Of a DNA stretch of 64,000 nt, positions 28,375 through 36,812 are shown piece after piece. Each line of letters begins with the position of its first letter. Position 1 is the stretch's first letter. Source of the stretch: Streptomyces rhizoryzae (GTDB taxonomy: Bacteria; Actinomycetota; Actinomycetes; Streptomycetales; Streptomycetaceae); assembly GCF_023155275.1 (NCBI RefSeq), contig NZ_JALMUV010000032.1, forward strand, positions 1 through 64,000, written 5' to 3'. The notes beneath the pieces are model-generated. The model did no database searches, had not been told where the DNA came from, and saw nothing but the letters and a program-made list of their open reading frames with translations. Position numbers and translations under genes: made by a program.

Positions 28375-28863
28375 CTAACGGAGCGACAGCCGCACGCCGG
28401 TGATCAGGTCCGGGCGGATGCGCAGCACGTGTTCCATCCGGTGGTCGGTCCAGGGGTGCAGCAGCGCCTCGTAGTGCGCCCGGTCGTCCGGGTCCGTCAC
28501 CAGGCGGCAGTAGCCGGTCACCACCACACTCCAGCCGCAGTGGGTGGCCGGATCGATCGCGTCGGCCTCGTAGGCGACGACCACCCCCTCGTCCACGGAC
28601 TGCCGGGCCAGAGTCGCCAGCGCCGCGCCCTCGTGGGTGCGCAGGACGACCGTGCCGCGGTGCACGAGGTGGTTCACCGGGCGGATCGCCGGCAGCGCGT
28701 CCTGGGTGAACACGATCCGGCCGAGCGGGACGCTGCCCAGCAGTCGCAGCGCCTCGGCGCGGTCCAGCGCGCTGCTGCGCCGGGACGCCGCACGGTCGGC
28801 CCAGTCCGCCGGGCGGGGATCGGCGGTGGTGGCGGCGGCGTGCCGGGCCGGTCGTTCGTGCAC
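28375..28863 (-). CDS. Pyridoxamine 5'-phosphate oxidase-fold protein
   Basis: A 162-residue split-barrel flavin/F420-binding-fold protein. Typical segments are LLGSVPLGRIVFTQDALPAIRPVNHLV (shown in part: VPLGRIVF, ALPAIRPVNHLV), VVAYEADAIDP and SVVVTGYCRLV. Proteins of this family are prominent members of DosR-type dormancy regulons in actinobacteria. A perfect DevR-like box lies 87-102 bp upstream. The start is a GTG with GGGAG upstream. The enzymatic role is unknown. Confidence 0.87.
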   Translation of the reverse strand: MHERPARHAAATTADPRPADWADRAASRRSSALDRAEALRLLGSVPLGRIVFTQDALPAIRPVNHLVHRGTVVLRTHEGAALATLARQSVDEGVVVAYEADAIDPATHCGWSVVVTGYCRLVTDPDDRAHYEALLHPWTDHRMEHVLRIRPDLITGVRLSLR

Positions 28864-28949
28864 GGCGGCTCCCTGTCTCCTCGGTGCGTCGGCGGCCGCG
28901 GTGCGCGGCCGCCGACGCCCAGTCAAGGTCCCGGGATCCGGTCCCGCCA

Positions 28950-28965
28950 GGGGCCGTTCGGCCCC
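28950..28965. promoter_or_regulatory. DevR/DosR-like box (perfect 16-bp palindrome)
   Basis: GGGGCCGTTCGGCCCC lies upstream of the pyridoxamine-oxidase-like gene. It has the same core as the paired sites at 30505-30542, next to the response regulator gene. The assignment rests on resemblance to the GGGxC...GxCCC inverted repeats of the DevR family. Confidence 0.7.
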
Positions 28966-29024
28966 GCCGCCGGGGAGCGCCCGGCCGCTCCCCGGCGGCG
29001 GGCCCGCGGCTCGGGCCCCTCGCG

Positions 29025-30449
29025 TCAGCGGGCCGCGCCGGTCATCGCGGCGTCCTCCGCGTCGCCCGCGTACGCCGTACCGCCCGCCGACCGGGGCAGC
29101 ACGTCCGGGAGCGGGTCGTGGCGGATGCGGTCGGCCGGCAGTCCGGCCGCGGTCAGCCGCGCGACCGTGGCACCGACCATGGCCGCCGGACCGCTGACGA
29201 AGGCGAGCGCACCGGACCAGGACCCGTCCCTGGCCACCGCATCGGCCAGCGGACCGTACTCGGTCGGCGCGCCGCCGTCCGGCAGGCCGCCGGCGCCCCG
29301 GGCCGCCTCCTCGTCGAGCACCCGCACCACCCGCAACCAGCGGTGCCGCGCGGCCAGTTGGGCCAGCTCCGCGGCGTCGTACAGCTCGGCCCGGCTGCGG
29401 GCGCCGACGAACAGGTGCACCCGGCCGGCCGGGTGCACCGGCAGGCCGCCGACCCCCCGGCGGCGGCGCGCCCACTCCTCCAGCAGCGCCTTGACCGGCG
29501 CCCAGCCCGTACCGCCGGCCACCATCAGCACCTCGCCGGAGTGGTCCTTGGGACCCAGCGTCATGGTGCCGTGCGCCGGACCCAGCCGCAGGTCGTCGCC
29601 CACCCCGGTGCCGCTGACCAGCGCCTGGCTGACCCCGCCGGGCCCGGTCTGCCGGACGTGGAACTCCACCTCGCCGTCGGCCCGCGGCGCGCCCGCGAGG
29701 GAGTAGTGCCGCCACGCCTGCGGCATCAGCGGCGACTCCACCGCCGCGTACTGCCCGGCCCGGTACGGGTACGGCTCGTGCGGCCGGACCCGCAGCACCG
29801 CGAGGTCCGGGCGGCGCCGCTCGTGTGCCGTCACCGTGCCGCGCCAGCACGGCGGTTCGGCCAGCGCCGCCTCGGCGCCCGCCACCATCGCCGCGACGGC
29901 GAACCGCAGCATCCGCACCCACGCCTCCTCCACGGCCTCCGCCCAGCGGGGCCCGGCCGAGCGCCGCAGCGCCGCCCGCAGCGCGGTCTCGAACGCCTCG
30001 TAGTGCGCCGGCCGCACCCCCAGCTTGCGGTGGTCGTGTCCCAACTGGCGGAAGGCGGCGGCGACCTCGTCGGGCCGGTGCAGATTCTCGACCAAATACC
30101 AGAAGGCCCGGGCCAGATGCGCGCGCTGGAAGTCCATCGACGCCGGGAACAGCGCCCGCAGCGACGGCCAGCGGGCGAACATCTCGTCGTAGAGGAGCGC
30201 GATCAGCTCGCCGAACGGGGTGACCAGGTCCAGGTACTGGGTGATCAGCCGCTGGTCGGCGGCGCCGTCGTAGGCGGCGGGCGCTAAATCCGGGGCGGGG
30301 GAGTGGCTCTGGCCGAGGATCCGCCGGCGCAGCCGCATGGCGTCGTGCCGGGCGAGCAGCGCGTGGTACTCGTCGCCGACGGTACCGCGGGCGGGCGGTA
30401 CCGGCCGCCCGCCGGGCAGGGATTGCGGGGACTGGCGGGACTGCTGCAT
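29025..30449 (-). CDS. Globin-reductase (flavohemoprotein-like)
   Basis: A 474-residue two-part protein. A globin domain (about 70-205: LVTPFGELIALLYDEMF, with proximal-His region GHDHRKLGV) is joined to a ferredoxin-NADP reductase module. That module has an FAD site (RAGQYAAVE, RHYSLAG) and an NAD(P)H site (VAGGTGWAPVKAL). A roughly 60-residue N-terminal extension is unusual compared with HmpA. It should dioxygenate nitric oxide or reduce heme ligands. The first in-frame ATG follows GGAG with no gap, so the second ATG (30449), nine bases further, is chosen. Two DevR-like boxes lie upstream. Confidence 0.88.
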   Translation of the reverse strand: MQQSRQSPQSLPGGRPVPPARGTVGDEYHALLARHDAMRLRRRILGQSHSPAPDLAPAAYDGAADQRLITQYLDLVTPFGELIALLYDEMFARWPSLRALFPASMDFQRAHLARAFWYLVENLHRPDEVAAAFRQLGHDHRKLGVRPAHYEAFETALRAALRRSAGPRWAEAVEEAWVRMLRFAVAAMVAGAEAALAEPPCWRGTVTAHERRRPDLAVLRVRPHEPYPYRAGQYAAVESPLMPQAWRHYSLAGAPRADGEVEFHVRQTGPGGVSQALVSGTGVGDDLRLGPAHGTMTLGPKDHSGEVLMVAGGTGWAPVKALLEEWARRRRGVGGLPVHPAGRVHLFVGARSRAELYDAAELAQLAARHRWLRVVRVLDEEAARGAGGLPDGGAPTEYGPLADAVARDGSWSGALAFVSGPAAMVGATVARLTAAGLPADRIRHDPLPDVLPRSAGGTAYAGDAEDAAMTGAAR

Positions 30450-30504
30450 GGTGTCCATCTCCTGACGGGGCCTGCGGGGGGCGCCAGTATCGCAACGGGC
30501 CGGG

Positions 30505-30542
30505 ACGGCCGAACGGCCCTGCTCCCCGGGTCGTTCGGCCCT
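30505..30542. promoter_or_regulatory. Paired DevR/DosR-like boxes, 22 bp apart
   Basis: Two inverted repeats lie between the divergent globin-reductase and response-regulator genes: GGCCGAACGGCC (30507-30518) and GGGTCGTTCGGCCC (30528-30541). Their centres are 22 bp apart, two helical turns, as is usual for cooperative DevR binding. They sit 56-93 bp upstream of the globin gene. Confidence 0.7.
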
Positions 30543-30668
30543 TGTGCGGGCGTGCCGGGCCGGGCGACCCTCAAGGCCGGGAGCCTGGTACCGGCCCCGC
30601 CCCGGTCGCCCGGCGCCCCGGCTGCCCGGCACCCCGGCGAGAAGCGAAAAACGACCAAGCGAGCGTGA

Positions 30669-31379
30669 ATGAACCAGCACCCTGCCACCCCCGCCCCCGG
30701 CGCACCGCTGCGCGTCTTCATCCTGGACGACCACGAGGTGGTGCGCCGCGGCGTGCGGGACCTCCTGGAGGCGGAGGACGACATCGAGGTGGTGGGGGAG
30801 GCCGGGGACGCCCGGCAGGCCCTCGTCCGGGTGCCGGCGGTCCGGCCGCGGGTGGCGATCCTGGACGTGCGGCTGGGCGGCGACGGCGCGGACGGCGACC
30901 AGGAGGGGATCGAGGTCTGCCGGGAACTGCGGGCCCGGATGCCGGAGCTGGCCTGCCTGATGCTGACCTCGTTCGATGACGACGAGGCGCTGTTCGACGC
31001 CATCATGGCGGGGGCGGCGGGCTATGTGCTCAAGCAGATCGACGGTTCGGCGCTGGTCCGCGCGGTGCGCACGGTCGCGGCGGGGGAGTCGATGCTGGAC
31101 CCGCGCACCGCGGCGCGGGTGATGGCCCGGCTGCGCGGCCCGGCCCGGGAACCGGCCGCGGACTCCGCCGCCTCGGTCCTCGACCGCCTCTCCCTGCGGG
31201 AGCGGGAGGTACTCGACCTGATCGCCGAAGGATTGACGAACCGTCAGATAGCGGACCGGCTGTTCCTCGCCGAGAAGACGGTGAAGAACCGGGTCTCGGC
31301 CATCCTGTCCAAGCTCGGGGTGGGCCGCCGGGTCCAGGCCGCGATGGTCGCCGAACGGCTCAAGGAAGCGCGGGACTGA
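30669..31379 (+). CDS. NarL/DevR-type response regulator (OsdR/DosR-like)
   Basis: A 236-residue regulator. The receiver domain has the acidic pair in FILDDHE, phospho-acceptor Asp66 (VAILDVRLG) and the conserved Lys in GYVLKQ. The C-terminal LuxR-type helix-turn-helix is LSLREREVLDLIAEGLTNRQIADRL with the VKNRVSAILSKLGV dimer helix, a form typical of DevR/DosR. It very likely pairs with the GAF kinase at 31417-33126 and controls the globin and pyridoxamine-oxidase genes through the nearby boxes. No strong ribosome site precedes the ATG. Confidence 0.92.
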   Translation: MNQHPATPAPGAPLRVFILDDHEVVRRGVRDLLEAEDDIEVVGEAGDARQALVRVPAVRPRVAILDVRLGGDGADGDQEGIEVCRELRARMPELACLMLTSFDDDEALFDAIMAGAAGYVLKQIDGSALVRAVRTVAAGESMLDPRTAARVMARLRGPAREPAADSAASVLDRLSLREREVLDLIAEGLTNRQIADRLFLAEKTVKNRVSAILSKLGVGRRVQAAMVAERLKEARD

Positions 31380-31416
31380 GCGCCGCCCGGTCGTGCGCCG
31401 CCCGCGCGTCCGGCGG

Positions 31417-33126
31417 TCAGCCGGGCAGCGGCACCCGCCACACCAGGCGGGTCCCGCCGCCCGGGGGCGAGCCCACCTCGAAGCTGCCGCCGTGCATCTC
31501 CGCCCGCGCCCGCATGTTGGCCAGTCCGCCGACGTGCCCGGTCCCGCCGCCCGCCACGCCCACCCCGTCGTCCGTGACGGTCAGCGCCACCTCGTCCGCG
31601 GTCGCCGCCACCGCCACGTCCAGGCGGCCGGCCCGGGCGTGCCGGGCGGCGTTGCTCAGCGCCTCGGCGGCGACCGCCACCAGGTGCTGGGCCACCTCCT
31701 CGGGGACCGCGGCGTCCACCGGGCCGTCGATCCGCAGCGCCGGGGCGAAGCCGAGCGGCCCGGCCGCCCGCTGCACGGTGTCGGTGAGGTCCCGGCGCAG
31801 CCCGCGGTCCCCCGAGCCGTCGCCGGTGGTGCGCAGCCCGAAGATGGTGGACCGGATGATCTTGATGGTGGTGTCCAGGTCGCCGACCGCGCGCCCGACC
31901 CGTTCCGCGGCCTCCGGCCGGTCGATCAGCCGGGTCGCGCTCTGTAGCGTGATGCCCGTGGCGAACAGCCGCTGAATGGCCAGATCGTGCAGGTCCCGGG
32001 CGATCCGGTCGCGGTCGTGCAGGACCGTCAGCTCCTCGGACTCGGCGCGCCGGCGGGCCAGTTCCAGCGCGATCACCGCCTGGTCGGCGAAACCGGATAT
32101 CAGCCGCACCTCGGTGTCGTCGAACGGCGGCCGGCCGGCCAGCCGGCACAGCCGCAGCGCTCCGCACCCGGTGTCCACCTGGAGCGGTACGGCGACCGCC
32201 GGACCGTAGACCTCCGCCCCGGGCCCGGTGCCGTCCCCGCCGCCGAGGTCCGCACCGAGCGGGTACGCGCGGGGATCGGCGCGCAGGTCGTCGGTGACCA
32301 CCGGCCGGCCGCTGCGCACCGCCATGCCGGGCAGCGAACCGTCCGCCGGCACCCGCAGCCCGGCGATCCGGCTCGCGCCCGTACCGCAGGCCACCGCCAC
32401 CGACAACTGGTCGGCCGGCGCGCCCGCCGGCAGCAGGACGGCCGCGCAGTCGGCGCCGGCGACCTCCATCGCCCGCCGGGCGATCAGCCGCAACACCTCG
32501 TCCGCCTCGGTGCCCGACAGCAGACTGCGGGTGATCTCGCCCAGCGCCTCCAGCCAGCGCTCCCGGCGGCGGCTCTCGTGGTACATGCGGGCGTTGTCGA
32601 TCGCGACCCCCGCCGCGATGGACAGGGTGGTCACCACCGCCTCGTCGTCCGCGTCGAACGCGCCGCCGCCGCGCTTCTCGGTGAGGTAGAGATTGCCGAA
32701 CACCTCGTCGCGGACCCGGACCGGCACCCCCAGGAAGGTGCGCATCGGCGGGTGGTTGGCCGGAAAGCCGGCGCTGTGCGGATGGTCGGTCAGATCGGTG
32801 AGCCGGAGCGGCGCGGGGTGGCGGATCAGCTCGCCGAGGATGCCGCGGCCGCACGGGGTCCGGCCGATCGAGGCGATCAGCTCCTCGTCCATCCCCACCG
32901 GCAGGAACTGCGACAGCCCCCCGCCGCCGACCACGCCGAGCGCCCCGTACTCGGCGTCGGTGAGGGTGACCGCCGCCTCCACGATGCCCCGGAGCACCTG
33001 CGGGAGTTCGAGCCCGCGCCCCAGGCTCATCACCGCGTCGAGCAGGCTGCGCATCCGGTCCGGCTCGCGGAGCTGCGGACCGTGCGGTTCCGCCGCGATC
33101 GGCGCGTTCTGCTGCGTTTCGGACAT
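31417..33126 (-). CDS. GAF-domain sensor histidine kinase (OsdK/DosS-like)
   Basis: A 569-residue soluble kinase with two GAF domains (about 45-200 and 215-360), a HisKA_3 domain with RIARDLHDLAIQRLF, and an HATPase domain (TDDGVGV, GGLANMRARA). GAF-A contains GFPANHPPMRTFLGVPV and DEVFGNLYLTEK, which closely match DosS/DosT. There the homologous His is probably the heme ligand; here it is His125. So it is probably a heme-based oxygen, NO or redox sensor. It is convergent with its likely partner regulator instead of co-directional with it. Confidence 0.92.
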   Translation of the reverse strand: MSETQQNAPIAAEPHGPQLREPDRMRSLLDAVMSLGRGLELPQVLRGIVEAAVTLTDAEYGALGVVGGGGLSQFLPVGMDEELIASIGRTPCGRGILGELIRHPAPLRLTDLTDHPHSAGFPANHPPMRTFLGVPVRVRDEVFGNLYLTEKRGGGAFDADDEAVVTTLSIAAGVAIDNARMYHESRRRERWLEALGEITRSLLSGTEADEVLRLIARRAMEVAGADCAAVLLPAGAPADQLSVAVACGTGASRIAGLRVPADGSLPGMAVRSGRPVVTDDLRADPRAYPLGADLGGGDGTGPGAEVYGPAVAVPLQVDTGCGALRLCRLAGRPPFDDTEVRLISGFADQAVIALELARRRAESEELTVLHDRDRIARDLHDLAIQRLFATGITLQSATRLIDRPEAAERVGRAVGDLDTTIKIIRSTIFGLRTTGDGSGDRGLRRDLTDTVQRAAGPLGFAPALRIDGPVDAAVPEEVAQHLVAVAAEALSNAARHARAGRLDVAVAATADEVALTVTDDGVGVAGGGTGHVGGLANMRARAEMHGGSFEVGSPPGGGTRLVWRVPLPG

Positions 33127-33372
33127 GACCTGCTGCTCCCGAAGATCCCGTACGTCTGTGCGGCAGCGTACGTGATCATCGGGGCGGACCCGGCGGGCAC
33201 CGGTGCCGTCCGGCCACCCGGTGGCCGCGGCGGCCGGCCGCTGTCCGCGCCCGGATTGATCGCGATCGGTGATGACTGCCGAGTCCGATTGCGCCTTGGC
33301 CGGGCGGGGGCCCGGGGCTTGACTGTGCCCGGGCGGACGGACCGCCGCCGACGGAAGACCACGGAGGACACC

Positions 33373-33822
33373 ATGGACAGCACCGGCACCGAAGGCATCC
33401 AGGGTCGCCCGGCCACGCGGGGCGCCAAGGAGGTGGTGCTGCGCTACTTCGACGCGCTGGTCGCCGGCGACCGGGACGCGATCCGCGACTCCTGGGCCGA
33501 GGAGGGCAGTTGCTGGTACGGCGGGGACCTGCCGATCTCCGGTACCTGGCAGGGCCGGGATCAGGTCATCAACGGCTTCCTGGCCACCGCCTTCGCCCAC
33601 CTCGACCCGGACCGGGAGGTGGGCGCGCGGGTCACCAACATCTTCGGCGAGGACGAGCAGGTGTCCGTGGAGTGGGACTCCTGGGGCACCGGCCGCACCG
33701 GCCGGGCCTACCGGCAGAAGAACACCGCGATCTTCACGGTCCGCAACGGTGCGATCGTCAGCATGCGGGAGTACGCCGACACCCAGCACTGGGAGCGCGC
33801 CCTGGTCGCCGACCGGGGCTGA
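33373..33822 (+). CDS. SnoaL-like/NTF2-fold protein
   Basis: A 149-residue NTF2-fold protein of the SnoaL-like group. Landmarks are VVLRYFDALVAGDRDAIRDSWAEE, split here as VVLRYFDALVAGD and AIRDSWAEE, then WQGRDQVINGFLATAF and the C-terminal ISMREYADTQHW-type strand (IVSMREYADTQHW). Such proteins are cyclases, isomerases or ligand-binding accessory proteins. The ATG is preceded by ACGGAGGACACC. The upstream 246 bp, shared with the kinase promoter, hold palindromes GGCACCGGTGCC and GGCCACC-C-GGTGGCC. Confidence 0.85.
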   Translation: MDSTGTEGIQGRPATRGAKEVVLRYFDALVAGDRDAIRDSWAEEGSCWYGGDLPISGTWQGRDQVINGFLATAFAHLDPDREVGARVTNIFGEDEQVSVEWDSWGTGRTGRAYRQKNTAIFTVRNGAIVSMREYADTQHWERALVADRG

Positions 33823-33850
33823 CGGTGTGTCAGTTCGCGGTGGGTGCGGC

Positions 33851-34291
33851 TCAGCCCAGCCGCAGGTCGATCCAGGGGATGGTGTCCCCGGGCAGCAGAT
33901 AGCGCTCGATCTCGGTGAAGCCGTGCTTGCCGGCGAAGCGCAGACCGTCCTCGTTGGACGCCAGGACGACCGTCTCGATCACCTCCGCGCCCAGCTCCCG
34001 GGCCCGCGCCAGCCCGCGGGCGTACAGCTCCGCCCCGAAACCGCGCCGGCGGTGGGGGGCCAGCACCCGGGCGATCACGGTGGCCGTGCGGGTGCCGTCC
34101 TCGGGCGGGCGGACGGTGCTGCACCCCACGAGCGCCTCGCCGAGGTAGGCGGTCTCCAGGTGGTTCCGCCGGGACCGTTCCCGGACGTCCTCCAGGGACA
34201 GGTCATGGGTGGGCACGACGGTGTTGTGGACGTGCCGCCAGTCCCGCAGTGCGGCGTCGGTGAGCGGCTGGACGAAGCGGAGGTCGGACAT
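33851..34291 (-). CDS. GNAT-family N-acetyltransferase
   Basis: A 146-residue single-domain acetyltransferase. The acetyl-CoA loop is RVLAPHRRRGFGAELYARGL and the C-terminal strand is VLASNEDGLRFAGKHGFTEIER. It acylates an amine whose identity is unknown. The ATG at 34291 is chosen over an upstream in-frame start. It converges on the SnoaL-like gene. Confidence 0.88.
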   Translation of the reverse strand: MSDLRFVQPLTDAALRDWRHVHNTVVPTHDLSLEDVRERSRRNHLETAYLGEALVGCSTVRPPEDGTRTATVIARVLAPHRRRGFGAELYARGLARARELGAEVIETVVLASNEDGLRFAGKHGFTEIERYLLPGDTIPWIDLRLG

Positions 34292-34344
34292 CGCAGCAGC
34301 ACATCCCGGGCGGGCCCGGTACGTCAAGCCGTTTCGGGCCCGGC

Positions 34345-34794
34345 TCAGGCCGCCAGGAGGACGATGCCCAGGGCCAGCAGGACGCCGGTCTTGGCGAGTT
34401 CGGCGGCCACGTAGGAGAGGTGCGCGGAGGAGCGGGGGAGGGTCTCCCCGGCGAGCACGCGGCGGGTGCGGCGGTTGAGGAACGGGCGGACCGCGGCCAG
34501 CTGGAGGAGCAGCAGGGCCGCCGCCGCGGCCGTCAGGGCGATGACCGCCGTACCGGGCGCGGTGCTCGCCGCGACCGCCACGGCGACGGCCGCGGCGAGC
34601 ACCGCCTCGACCGCGTTGAGGGCCCGGAAGACCAGGCGGCCGATGCCCAGGCCGATGGGGACGGTGACGCCGGGGGCGCGGAACTTCAGCGGCGCCTCCA
34701 GGAAGGAGATCGCCAGGATCATGCCCAGCCAGAGGAAGGTGGCCGCGACGGCGACGGCGGCCGCGGGGGAGTGGGCGGAGCTCACGGCGTGCAT
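34345..34794 (-). CDS. Small integral membrane protein next to hmpA
   Basis: A 149-residue protein with four predicted transmembrane helices (VAVAATFLWLGMILAISF, VLAAAVAVAVAAST, VIALTAAAAALLLLQL and TGVLLALGIVLLAA). The conserved-looking loop EAPLKFRAPGVTVPIGLGIG follows helix 1. I do not know a function. It lies downstream of the flavohemoprotein gene on the same strand, separated by 134 bp with a hairpin, so it might belong to the NO-response group. Confidence 0.75.
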   Translation of the reverse strand: MHAVSSAHSPAAAVAVAATFLWLGMILAISFLEAPLKFRAPGVTVPIGLGIGRLVFRALNAVEAVLAAAVAVAVAASTAPGTAVIALTAAAAALLLLQLAAVRPFLNRRTRRVLAGETLPRSSAHLSYVAAELAKTGVLLALGIVLLAA

Positions 34795-34816
34795 GGGGGA
34801 GGAGACCTTTCTCTAC

Positions 34817-34841
34817 CGGCCAGGATTCCCGTGCCTGGCCG
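34817..34841. terminator. Stem-loop between hmpA and the membrane-protein gene
   Basis: Perfect 8-bp arms CGGCCAGG and CCTGGCCG with a 9-nt loop, about 90 bp after the flavohemoprotein stop on the minus strand. It could terminate hmpA or attenuate the downstream gene. Confidence 0.45.
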
Positions 34842-34928
34842 CCGTCCGCTGTCCGGTGGTCGTGCGGGGCCGGTGGCGGCGGGCCGTCCGGTCGGCCGGT
34901 CGGCCCGCCGCGGTGTCCCGGTGTCCGG

Positions 34929-36137
34929 TCAGGACTGGCCGAGCCAGAGGTCCGGGCCGAAGACCTCGTAGTGGATGGCGTGTGCCGGGACCCCCCGGCG
35001 GAGCAGGCCGCCCCGGACGGCGCGCAGGAACGGCACCGGGCCGCACAGGTAGGCGGTGACGCCCTCCGGCAGCGTGAGCGCGTCCAGGTCGGCGCGGCCG
35101 GTGCGGACGGTCCCGGTGGCCGGGGCCGGCTGCTCGGCCGGGTCCTCGTACCACACGTGCAGGTCGGCGCCCGGCAGCGTACCGACCAGCTCGTGGAGTT
35201 CGGCGCGGTGGGCGTGGTCGGCCGGCGAGCGGTCGGCGTGGACGACGGTGACCGGGCGGGACGACCCGGCGGCGGCCAGGTGGTTGAGCATGGAGAGCAT
35301 CGGGGTGCTGCCGATACCGGCGGAGGCCAGCAGCAGCGGCCCGGTCCCGTCCAGCAGGGTCAGGTCGCCGAACGGGGCGGAGACGGTGAGGAGGTCGCCG
35401 ACGCGGGCGTGGTCGTGCAGCTGGTGGGAGACCTCGCCGGCCGGGCCGGTCGCCTCGCGGACCCGCTTGACGGTGATCCGCCAGTCCGGGCGGCCGGGGG
35501 CGGCGGAGAGGCTGTACTGCCGGATCTGCCGGGCGCCGTCGGGGAGTTCGACCTGGACGCTGACGTACTGGCCGGGGTGGAAGGGGCCGGCCGGGCCGCC
35601 GTCGGCCGGGCGCAGGGTGAGGGAGAGCACCTCGGCGGTCTCGGCGGTGCGCTCGACGATCTCCATGCGCCGCCAGGTGTCGCCCGGCACGCTGCCGGCC
35701 TCCTCGTAGAGCCGGGCCTCGATGGCTATCAGGGCGTTGGCCATCAGCCAGTAGACCTCGTCCCAGGCGGCCGCGACCTCGGGGGTCACGGCGTCGCCGA
35801 GGACCTCGGCGATCGCGGCGAAGAGGTGCTCGTTGACGATCTTGTACTGGTCGGCGGTGACGCCGAGCGAGGCGTGCTTGTGGGCGATCCGGTTGAGCAT
35901 CGCGTCCGGTCGTCTGTCGGGGTGCTCCAGCAGCATGCCGGCGAAGGCCGCGATCGAACCCGCCAGGGCCTGCTTCTGCTCGCCGTTGGCCTGGTTGCCG
36001 CGGTTGAAGAGGTCGCGGAGCAGCTCGGGGTGCGCGTCGAACAGCTTGGTGTAGAAGAGCGACGTGATGTCCTGGATGGCGGCGCCGACGGCAGGCAGGG
36101 TCGCGCGGATGACGGGGGTGGACTGCTCGGAGAGCAC
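34929..36137 (-). CDS. hmpA: Flavohemoprotein, nitric oxide dioxygenase
   Basis: A 402-residue HmpA-type enzyme. It converts NO and O2 to nitrate using NAD(P)H. The globin domain (about 1-140) has proximal-His context RIAHKHASLGV. The FAD module has FHPGQYVSV and RQYSLSAAPG, and the NAD module has LLASAGIGSTPMLSML and YLCGPVPFLRAV. Two GTGs follow AGGAGG; the second (36137) gives the usual MLSEQ start and better spacing. A 23-bp NsrR-type site lies 16-38 bp upstream and the nsrR gene is next door, so NO-dependent derepression is expected. Confidence 0.95.
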   Translation of the reverse strand: MLSEQSTPVIRATLPAVGAAIQDITSLFYTKLFDAHPELLRDLFNRGNQANGEQKQALAGSIAAFAGMLLEHPDRRPDAMLNRIAHKHASLGVTADQYKIVNEHLFAAIAEVLGDAVTPEVAAAWDEVYWLMANALIAIEARLYEEAGSVPGDTWRRMEIVERTAETAEVLSLTLRPADGGPAGPFHPGQYVSVQVELPDGARQIRQYSLSAAPGRPDWRITVKRVREATGPAGEVSHQLHDHARVGDLLTVSAPFGDLTLLDGTGPLLLASAGIGSTPMLSMLNHLAAAGSSRPVTVVHADRSPADHAHRAELHELVGTLPGADLHVWYEDPAEQPAPATGTVRTGRADLDALTLPEGVTAYLCGPVPFLRAVRGGLLRRGVPAHAIHYEVFGPDLWLGQS

Positions 36138-36152
36138 CACGACCTCCTCTTG

Positions 36153-36175
36153 AATTGGTAGATGATCTTCGTATT
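36153..36175. promoter_or_regulatory. NsrR-type operator of hmpA
   Basis: A 23-bp imperfect palindrome with 8 of 11 positions paired about a central base. The core is AGAT-N-ATCT flanked by AAT and ATT. It lies immediately before the hmpA ribosome site. Length and AT-rich ends fit NsrR operators. Confidence 0.7.
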
Positions 36176-36242
36176 TGGTTTTACGGCTCGGCGAGTCGCC
36201 CTCGGGGGGCCCGGAGGGGTTCAGTGGGGGTGGCGGACCGGA

Positions 36243-36686
36243 TCAGTCGGCGGGCCGGCCGGTCAGTCCGATCAGGACCGGGCCGGTGGGGGCGGCCACC
36301 ACGTCGGAGACGGTGAGCGGGTCGAGCGTGGCGTAGAACGCCTCCTGCGCGTCGCGCAGCGCCCCGCGCAGCCGGCAGGCCGCGCGCAGCGGGCACGGGG
36401 TGTCGCCCTCGCAGGCCACGACCTCGCCCTCGCCCTCCAGCTCACGCACCAGCCAGCCGACCGATGCCTGATGGCCCAGGCCGGTCAGCGCGAGACCGCC
36501 GCCGCGCCCGCGCCGCGCCTCGACCACGCCCAGGTGCTGGAGCCGGCTGATCGCCTTCGCCATGTGGGTGTACGGCACGTCCATCGCCTCGGCCACCTCC
36601 CGGGTGGTCGAAGGCGCGCCGCGCTCCGCGACGGCCAGGCGCATCACGGCACGCAGCGCCAGGTCAGTGAACTTCGTCAACCGCAC
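36243..36686 (-). CDS. nsrR: Rrf2-family nitric-oxide-sensing repressor NsrR
   Basis: A 147-residue winged-helix regulator. The recognition region is TTREVAEAMDVPYTHMAKAI. The three cluster cysteines are Cys92, Cys98 and Cys104 (spacing C-x5-C-x5-C), and Asp8 is present, matching the fourth ligand reported for Streptomyces coelicolor NsrR. It should bind a [4Fe-4S] cluster and lose DNA binding on NO exposure. The GTG start at 36686 gives the usual MRLTKFTDLALR. Its own promoter holds a second NsrR-type site, implying autoregulation. Confidence 0.95.
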   Translation of the reverse strand: MRLTKFTDLALRAVMRLAVAERGAPSTTREVAEAMDVPYTHMAKAISRLQHLGVVEARRGRGGGLALTGLGHQASVGWLVRELEGEGEVVACEGDTPCPLRAACRLRGALRDAQEAFYATLDPLTVSDVVAAPTGPVLIGLTGRPAD

Positions 36687-36702
36687 GAAAACGACATTAA
36701 CA

Positions 36703-36725
36703 AATGCGCATGCTAGGTTCGCATT
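36703..36725. promoter_or_regulatory. NsrR-type operator of nsrR
   Basis: A 23-bp site with perfect 6-bp ends AATGCG and CGCATT, 17 bp before the nsrR GTG. It has the same length as the hmpA site. The next gene on the plus strand (cupin, 36813) shares this region and might also respond. Confidence 0.7.
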
Positions 36726-36812
36726 CAGGGGGTGGTGGCGATGGTCACTCCGGCTGCCGCGCATCGCGCCCGTAGTCACGCACTCACGGATACGCACGGA
36801 TGGTGACCACAG

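Noticed and set aside
34345..34794. Assigning the membrane protein to the NsrR regulon
   Set aside because: It lies downstream of hmpA, but a hairpin and 134 bp intervene and no NsrR-type site was seen before it, so membership is only possible.
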